DNA from: Chitinophaga qingshengii
GTDB lineage: Bacteria > Bacteroidota > Bacteroidia > Chitinophagales > Chitinophagaceae
DNA: 64,000 bases
NCBI RefSeq assembly: GCF_014529935.1
Contig: NZ_JACVFC010000004.1
Coordinates: 310,001 to 374,000 of the forward strand
Reading direction: 5' to 3'
Position 1 is the stretch's first letter. The number at the start of each line of letters is the position of its first letter. The notes under the pieces are model-generated. The model did not search any database, was not told the DNA's origin, and saw only the letters and a program-made list of their open reading frames with translations. Below are positions 59,368-64,000 of this stretch, in pieces. Position numbers and translations under genes: made by a program.

Positions 59368-61170
59368 TTAAAGACTTTCTATATCAACTTTCCCGCCGGA
59401 AGGCGCATAAATACCGTCAATCTCTTTTTTGTACTTTTCGAGGATCACCTTCCGTTTTACCTTCAGGGTAGGGGTGAGTTCTCCTGCATCTACACTCCAT
59501 TCGTGGGGCAGTAATACAAATTTTTTTACCTGCTCTATATGGTTAAAGAACTGGTTGTACTTATCAACAGCTTGTTTGTACAGGTCCTGTACGGCAGGTT
59601 GTTTCAGCAGTGTTTCATCGCTGTCGAAGGCAATGCCCCGTTTCTGCGCCCAACCGCGGAGATTGTCGAAGGACGGAACAATCAGGGCTGCGGTGAACTT
59701 GCGGTCTTCTCCCACCACCATGATTTGCTCTATGTAGGGCGATTCCTTGAACTTGTTTTCTATGGGCTGCGGCGCCACGAACTTACCGCCGGAGGTCTTG
59801 AAAAGTTCCTTTTTACGGTCGGTGATCTTGAGAAACTTATGATCTATCAGCACACCGATATCACCGGTATGGAACCAGCCATCGGTGATGGCGTCTGCAG
59901 TGAGATCGGGGCGTTTATAGTACCCGATCGTCACACTGGGGCCTTTACACAGAATTTCCCCGTCTTCGGCGATTTTCACTTCTACATTGCTGATCACCGG
60001 TCCTACGGTACCGAACATACGATCTTCTACATTGAAGCGGTTAACACTGATGACTGGGGACGTTTCTGTAAGACCATAACCTTCCAGTATGGGAACACGG
60101 GCAGCCGTGAATATTTTCAGCAGCCTAATCTGACAGGCGGCGGCGCCATTTACAATACAGTCGATATTTCCGCCCAGGGCGGCGCGCCATTTGCTGAACA
60201 CCAGTTTGTTGGCCAGTTTCAGCTGTAGTGTATACCAGAAACTCAGCGGGTGGTTAATCTCATAACGTTTGCCCAGGTCCACTGCCCAGAAAAACAGCAT
60301 CCGTTTGATGCCTTTGAGCTCCAGGCCGGTGGCCATAATTTTTTCATATACTTTTTCAAGCAGTCGTGGCACGGTGGTGAAGATGGTCGGTTTTACCTCC
60401 CGCAGGTTGGCGGCAATGGTATCTGTACTTTCGGCATAATAGACGGGTACACCACTGGTGAGGTACAGGTAAGTGACCATCCGCTCGAAGATGTGGTTAA
60501 GCGGCAGAAAACTAAGCGCACGGGCATTTTTGCTGACAGGCAGGTAAGGTTGACAGGCCAGCACATTGCTCATGATATTGTGATGCGAGAGCATAACGCC
60601 TTTGGGCGTGCCGGTGGTGCCGGAAGTATAGATAATGGTGACTAACTCTTCCGGTGATATGTTTTGTTGAATCTGATCTATCTGTGGATAGTCTGCCTCG
60701 TCTGCCAGCTCCAGGATCTCCGTCCAGTGACGGGCGCCGGGTACCCGGTTAAAAGTAAAGATCTCCCGGATAGTAGGAAATTTATCCCGGGCGGCAAGTA
60801 CCTTTTGCAGCAATTCCTGATCGTTGACAAAGAGGATACGCGCTTCCGCATCGTTGAGTACATATTCCAGTTCATGCTGACTGATAGTGGGATATATAGG
60901 CGTTAAAACGGCGCCGATCTGCTGCACGGCAAGATCGGTTAATATCCATTCCGGTTTATTGGGAGAGATAATAGCGATTTTGTCTTTTTCTTCATTTTGC
61001 CGGATACCCAGCTTTAGTAAGCCAGCACTGAATTTGCGGGTGAGGGCTGCTACTTCCTGTGTACTGTATTTTCTCCATTGTCCGTTTTCTTTGCCGGTAA
61101 GCATATCCTCTCTGGGATAGGTTTCCAGCTGATAGCGGATTACGTCAAATAGTCGCTGCGGTCGGTCCAT
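59368..61170 (-). CDS. Long-chain fatty acid--CoA ligase (AMP-forming)
   Basis: A 600-residue ANL-superfamily enzyme of the FadD15/FAA type. It shows YTSGTTGTPKG (P-loop, 181-191), a GYGLTETSPV block, DGWFHTGDIG, ITDRKKELFKTSGGKFVAPQPIEN and the C-terminal lysine region ELTPTLKVKRKVI. It activates fatty acids to acyl-CoA at the inner face of the membrane. It starts 20 bases after the 2TM gene and is likely co-transcribed with it. Confidence 0.95.
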   Translation of the reverse strand: MDRPQRLFDVIRYQLETYPREDMLTGKENGQWRKYSTQEVAALTRKFSAGLLKLGIRQNEEKDKIAIISPNKPEWILTDLAVQQIGAVLTPIYPTISQHELEYVLNDAEARILFVNDQELLQKVLAARDKFPTIREIFTFNRVPGARHWTEILELADEADYPQIDQIQQNISPEELVTIIYTSGTTGTPKGVMLSHHNIMSNVLACQPYLPVSKNARALSFLPLNHIFERMVTYLYLTSGVPVYYAESTDTIAANLREVKPTIFTTVPRLLEKVYEKIMATGLELKGIKRMLFFWAVDLGKRYEINHPLSFWYTLQLKLANKLVFSKWRAALGGNIDCIVNGAAACQIRLLKIFTAARVPILEGYGLTETSPVISVNRFNVEDRMFGTVGPVISNVEVKIAEDGEILCKGPSVTIGYYKRPDLTADAITDGWFHTGDIGVLIDHKFLKITDRKKELFKTSGGKFVAPQPIENKFKESPYIEQIMVVGEDRKFTAALIVPSFDNLRGWAQKRGIAFDSDETLLKQPAVQDLYKQAVDKYNQFFNHIEQVKKFVLLPHEWSVDAGELTPTLKVKRKVILEKYKKEIDGIYAPSGGKVDIESL

Positions 61171-61190
61171 TATGCTGTCTTTTTGGGTGG

Positions 61191-61445
61191 CTATATTCGT
61201 TTCAGCGTATCATCGAAAGTGCCTTTATGATAAGTAGTATAGTACTGTAACAGGAGTGCAATGCCCCATCCCAGGGCTGGCGCCAATGGCCAGGGAGCAT
61301 TTTCGGGAAGATCCCGGTCGGAGAGCAACCACACGGTCCATAAACCCATATTCACCACCAGGTAAATGATGAGATGACATTTAAAGCCGGCCCTGGCTTT
61401 TGCAATGCGCCAGAGACGTGCATCTCTTTGCTGGGTAGTTTCCAT
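61191..61445 (-). CDS. 2TM domain protein
   Basis: An 84-residue protein with two helices (about 25-41 and 55-68). The RARAGFKCHLIIYLVVNMGLWTVWLL start is typical of the 2TM domain found alone or next to LytTR regulators in Bacteroidota. It is upstream of the acyl-CoA ligase gene. Confidence 0.85.
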   Translation of the reverse strand: METTQQRDARLWRIAKARAGFKCHLIIYLVVNMGLWTVWLLSDRDLPENAPWPLAPALGWGIALLLQYYTTYHKGTFDDTLKRI

Positions 61446-61532
61446 GTGAAGTGGTTTTAGATTGAAGCAGCTGCTGTACTCAATTTAAAATATTTTATCG
61501 GCTTTCCGGCAGAAAAAACGAAAAAATATAGC

Positions 61533-62195
61533 CTATCTGGATGCGCTGATATGAAACCCGATATTGACCTGTGAATTGATCAGTTTGTCCTGTAATGATT
61601 TGTCTGCCCGGTAGTTAATGCCCCACAGGGTACGGTCTATGTTGAAATTGGCGACAGCAGTGAGTTGATGTTTGTCTATATGAACACGCGCAGGAAAGGA
61701 GATGTTTTTAACCACGCTTTTAAGCGTCAGGTTTCCGGAAATAAGATGGGTGGCACCTTTTAGTGCTACTTCTTCTCCAACGGCAGGATGATAGGCATTA
61801 ACGGCAGTAATGTCGAAAGTAGCGGTAGGGAACTTTTCTATGTCAAAAAAGGAACTGCTTTTCAGTTCTCTTTCCAGTTTATTTTTCATGGCGGTATCTG
61901 AGGCGAGGTCTATGTTCTGCAATGTGTACATGTTGATCACCAGTTGTCCGCCGGTAATGAGGGAGTCTTTTACATAGATAGCGCCGCCGGCCAGCCGCAG
62001 GGTACCGCGGTGTTGACCGGTAGGTTTGGTCCCAATCCATTCAATGAGACAGGCAGCGGTATCAGCCAGATAAGCATTGCCGGTGGCGGCTGTCACTGTC
62101 TGCGCATTGGTGGCGCTGGCCTTGTCTGCCTTGGGCGCCTGCTCGCAGGCTACCAGGATAACGCCGGGTAAAAGAATAAATGCAATACTTTTCAT
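61533..62195 (-). CDS. YceI-family lipoprotein
   Basis: A 220-residue protein with lipobox VILVAC (Cys17), a short linker and a lipocalin-like YceI domain from about 43. That domain shows DTAACLIEWIGTKPTGQHRGTLRL, SSSFFDIEKFPTATFDITAV, LISGNLTLKSVVKNISFPARV and FNIDRTLWGINYRADKSL. YceI proteins bind polyisoprenoids or other hydrophobic molecules in the periplasm. Its stop lies about 90 bases before the 2TM gene start. Confidence 0.92.
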   Translation of the reverse strand: MKSIAFILLPGVILVACEQAPKADKASATNAQTVTAATGNAYLADTAACLIEWIGTKPTGQHRGTLRLAGGAIYVKDSLITGGQLVINMYTLQNIDLASDTAMKNKLERELKSSSFFDIEKFPTATFDITAVNAYHPAVGEEVALKGATHLISGNLTLKSVVKNISFPARVHIDKHQLTAVANFNIDRTLWGINYRADKSLQDKLINSQVNIGFHISASR

Positions 62196-62214
62196 AAATA
62201 TCTCCCTGCAATTA

Positions 62215-62250
62215 TAAAGCCCGGCGTTCGGGGAACGCTCCGAACGCCGG
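62215..62250 (-). terminator. Terminator after the paaN-like gene
   Basis: CCGGCGTTCGG (62221-62231) pairs perfectly with CCGAACGCCGG (62240-62250), followed on the minus strand by GCTTTATAATT; the T run is short. Confidence 0.65.
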
Positions 62251-62260
62251 TATCATCCAT

Positions 62261-63916
62261 CTATGCGATCATTTCCCGGTTACCTACCCATACAAACCGT
62301 TTGATAATAAATTCCTGATTGGTGAAACTGGCGTTGCCAGCCGGATTACCTCCACTTACGTGGAAATCGGAAAAGGCGGCATGCTGGTTTACCCAGATAA
62401 AACCAGTAAGATTAAATGAAACAGGGGTAAATACACTGTTCATTTCATCTGTGATTTTTTCTTTGGTGGCAGGATCGGTGGTGTAAGCGGCACATGTAAT
62501 GGCGCCGTGTTTCTGCGCCATCTGTTTGGCGAGCTGAATGGTGTGTGTGGTATCTTTCGTCTTAACGATCAGCACAATCGGGCCAAACAGTTCTTTTTCG
62601 TAAATACTGCTATCAGCACTGCTTACTTCAAGAATGGTAGGCGCCAGTACCCGGGCTTTGGCGAATTCTTCGTTATTCACCGGAGTGCCGGCCAGTATTA
62701 CTTTACCACCCAGTTGCGCGGCTTCCTGCGCCCGGTGGTAGGTGTTTTCATTTTGCAGGGCGCCCAATGTGCCGGGACCCATTTTCGGATTGTTGACGAG
62801 CGCTACTACCGCATCGTGGAACCGCTGTACCACATCATTGAAGCTCACATGCCCTGCTGCGGTGTTGATACCGGTTTCGGGGATAAAGAAGTTCTGCGGA
62901 GCGGTACACATCTGGCCGGAGTACAGGCTCACGGAAAAAGCGAGGTTCTGTATCACTGCGTCCAGGTCATTAACACTGTCCAGCAATACGGAGTTCACGC
63001 CGGCTTTTTCGGTGAAGACAGTCTTACCGGGAAGCGACTCTACGTAGTTGCCGAAGGCACTGCTGCCGGTATAATCAATCAGTTTTACCCCTGTATGTTC
63101 TGCCAGTGTTTTGGCGATGAGATGGTCGGAACTATCAGGCGCCAGCTGACACAAATGCGGATCGTGACCATTATCCTGCAGCACTTGCTGAATGGCACTC
63201 ACCGCAATGGCTATAGGCAAAATCGCTCTTGGATGTGGCTTAATGATGACCGGGTTGCCGGTGATCAGGTTGGCATATACGCCCGGTAGTGTGTTCCATA
63301 CCGGGAAAGTAGAGCAACCAATCACTACACCGGTTCCTTTCGGAATAGCCCGGAAAGTCTTTTTAAGCCGGATGCTGGTCTTGCCCATCGGTTTCTCCCA
63401 TTCCAGTTCAGCAGGGTATCGCAGCAACTCATGATAACCGGTGGCGATGGCTTCAAGGGCGCGGTCGTTGGCGTGTGGACCGGATGCCTGGAAACTCATC
63501 ATAAAGCTCTGGCCGGTGGTATGCATGGTGGCATTGGCGATATCAAAAAAGTAGTCTTTAATTCGTTCAAGCGTCTCCGTTAGTACGCCGGCTCTTTCCT
63601 GTACGGATGTGTGGGCCCAGGCGTGAGCGGCTTCACCGGCTCTGCTTACGAGATCATCTACCGCAAAGGTAGGGTAGGTAACACCCAGCACTTCCTGGGT
63701 ATAAGGGGATACTTCTTCTCCCACCCAGCCGGTTTCACCGGTTTGCAGCAGCTGTTTAAAGGGTTTGTTCAGCAACTGCTGATAACTTTGTACACCTTTT
63801 GCGTGGGCTTCTTCCCCGTACGCTTTGGGGTGCTCCGGATAGTGCGAATAGAAGGTTCTCTCGTGGTTCGCTTTAACAGCGGCATCAATCGTGTTTTGGT
63901 GTTTGGTAGCGAGCAT
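62261..63916 (-). CDS. paaN: PaaN-type aldehyde dehydrogenase (phenylacetate degradation)
   Basis: A 551-residue aldehyde-dehydrogenase-fold protein with an N-terminal extension typical of PaaN (TFYSHYPEHPKAYGEEAHAKG, PFKQLLQTGETGWVGEEVSPYTQEVLGVTYP). The catalytic Cys337 is in SGQMCTAPQN and the general base Glu303 in FTEKAGVN; the NAD-binding glycine region is near 280-300. It oxidises the aldehyde formed after ring opening in phenylacetyl-CoA catabolism, or a related aldehyde. It lacks the MaoC hydratase domain of PaaZ. No other paa gene is in the window, so the upstream edge may hide them. Confidence 0.88.
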   Translation of the reverse strand: MLATKHQNTIDAAVKANHERTFYSHYPEHPKAYGEEAHAKGVQSYQQLLNKPFKQLLQTGETGWVGEEVSPYTQEVLGVTYPTFAVDDLVSRAGEAAHAWAHTSVQERAGVLTETLERIKDYFFDIANATMHTTGQSFMMSFQASGPHANDRALEAIATGYHELLRYPAELEWEKPMGKTSIRLKKTFRAIPKGTGVVIGCSTFPVWNTLPGVYANLITGNPVIIKPHPRAILPIAIAVSAIQQVLQDNGHDPHLCQLAPDSSDHLIAKTLAEHTGVKLIDYTGSSAFGNYVESLPGKTVFTEKAGVNSVLLDSVNDLDAVIQNLAFSVSLYSGQMCTAPQNFFIPETGINTAAGHVSFNDVVQRFHDAVVALVNNPKMGPGTLGALQNENTYHRAQEAAQLGGKVILAGTPVNNEEFAKARVLAPTILEVSSADSSIYEKELFGPIVLIVKTKDTTHTIQLAKQMAQKHGAITCAAYTTDPATKEKITDEMNSVFTPVSFNLTGFIWVNQHAAFSDFHVSGGNPAGNASFTNQEFIIKRFVWVGNREMIA

Positions 63917-63940
63917 ATTCAGATTTTGAGATTATTCAGA

Positions 63941-63964
63941 CAGCCCGGGTGGTGTACCCGGACT
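63941..63964. other. Hairpin in the region before paaN
   Basis: CAGCCCGGGT (63941-63950) pairs with ACCCGGACTG (63955-63964), one mismatch. On the plus strand six A residues follow. It lies 25 bases upstream of the paaN start and could be the end of an upstream minus-strand transcript or a leader structure. Confidence 0.4.
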
Positions 63965-64000
63965 GAAAAAAGCTTGCTAATAACGCTTCACTTACTCATC

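Noticed and set aside
1..64000. CRISPR arrays, transposases, phage genes or restriction systems
   Set aside because: No spaced short direct repeats, no DDE or recombinase motifs and no phage structural genes were seen on either strand.

Overview
The window looks like a chromosome segment of a Bacteroidota, most likely a Chitinophaga-like member of the Chitinophagaceae. The reasons are two SusC/SusD pairs, a BtuB/BtuG-type B12 uptake set, DUF983, 2TM and YceI proteins, several AraC regulators with cupin-like N-termini, an almost complete lack of Shine-Dalgarno sequences, and many Bacteroidota-type -7 boxes (TAnnTTTG) a short distance before start codons. This placement is inference; no rRNA gene is present.

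Layout. 0-6 kb: end of a surface-polysaccharide cluster (GT4 fragment, GT2, methyltransferase, secreted TIM-barrel-like protein, GDP-mannose dehydratase and GDP-fucose synthase). 6-11.7 kb: a Wzi/RemB-like outer-membrane barrel, an ABC-F ATPase, a GNAT acetyltransferase and an aldo/keto reductase. 11.7-16.5 kb: a minus-strand SusC/SusD pair with no enzyme partner, followed by a 0.9 kb AT-rich gene-poor stretch, a small methyltransferase and tRNA-Arg(CCG). 18.3-25.4 kb: XRE-cupin regulator, second SusC/SusD pair and an MFS-like (DUF5690-type) membrane protein. The last unit has its own promoter, carrying the same operator at the same spacing as the susC promoter. 25.5-33.5 kb (minus strand): tatA, then a B12 acquisition and salvage cluster (btuB, DUF6580 membrane protein, btuG-like lipoprotein, cobU, cobT, cobS, cobC), preceded by a TPR protein.

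33.6-36.7 kb: EamA and Fsr-type MFS exporters with a GntR/FadR regulator; a matched palindrome lies in front of fsr and of the regulator. 36.8-46.2 kb: sterol-desaturase-family protein, S9 peptidase, AraC regulator, DUF983 protein and a four-gene TolC/MacA/MacB-type efflux operon. 46.2-56.8 kb: small exported proteins, an NTF2-like protein divergent from an AraC gene with a 21-bp direct-repeat operator between them, SMI1/KNR4, a very acidic small protein, AraC/DoxX, and a run of uncharacterised membrane proteins and lipoproteins packed tail to tail. 56.9-64 kb: AraC, VOC and AAC(3)-family genes, tRNA-Arg(CCU), acyl-CoA ligase, 2TM protein, YceI lipoprotein and PaaN-type aldehyde dehydrogenase.

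The most interesting items are the duplicated operator that ties the XRE/SusCD locus to the MFS-like gene, the uncharacterised six-helix membrane protein between btuB and btuG, and a family of AT-rich nested inverted repeats between genes. No CRISPR array, transposase, rRNA gene or prophage was seen.
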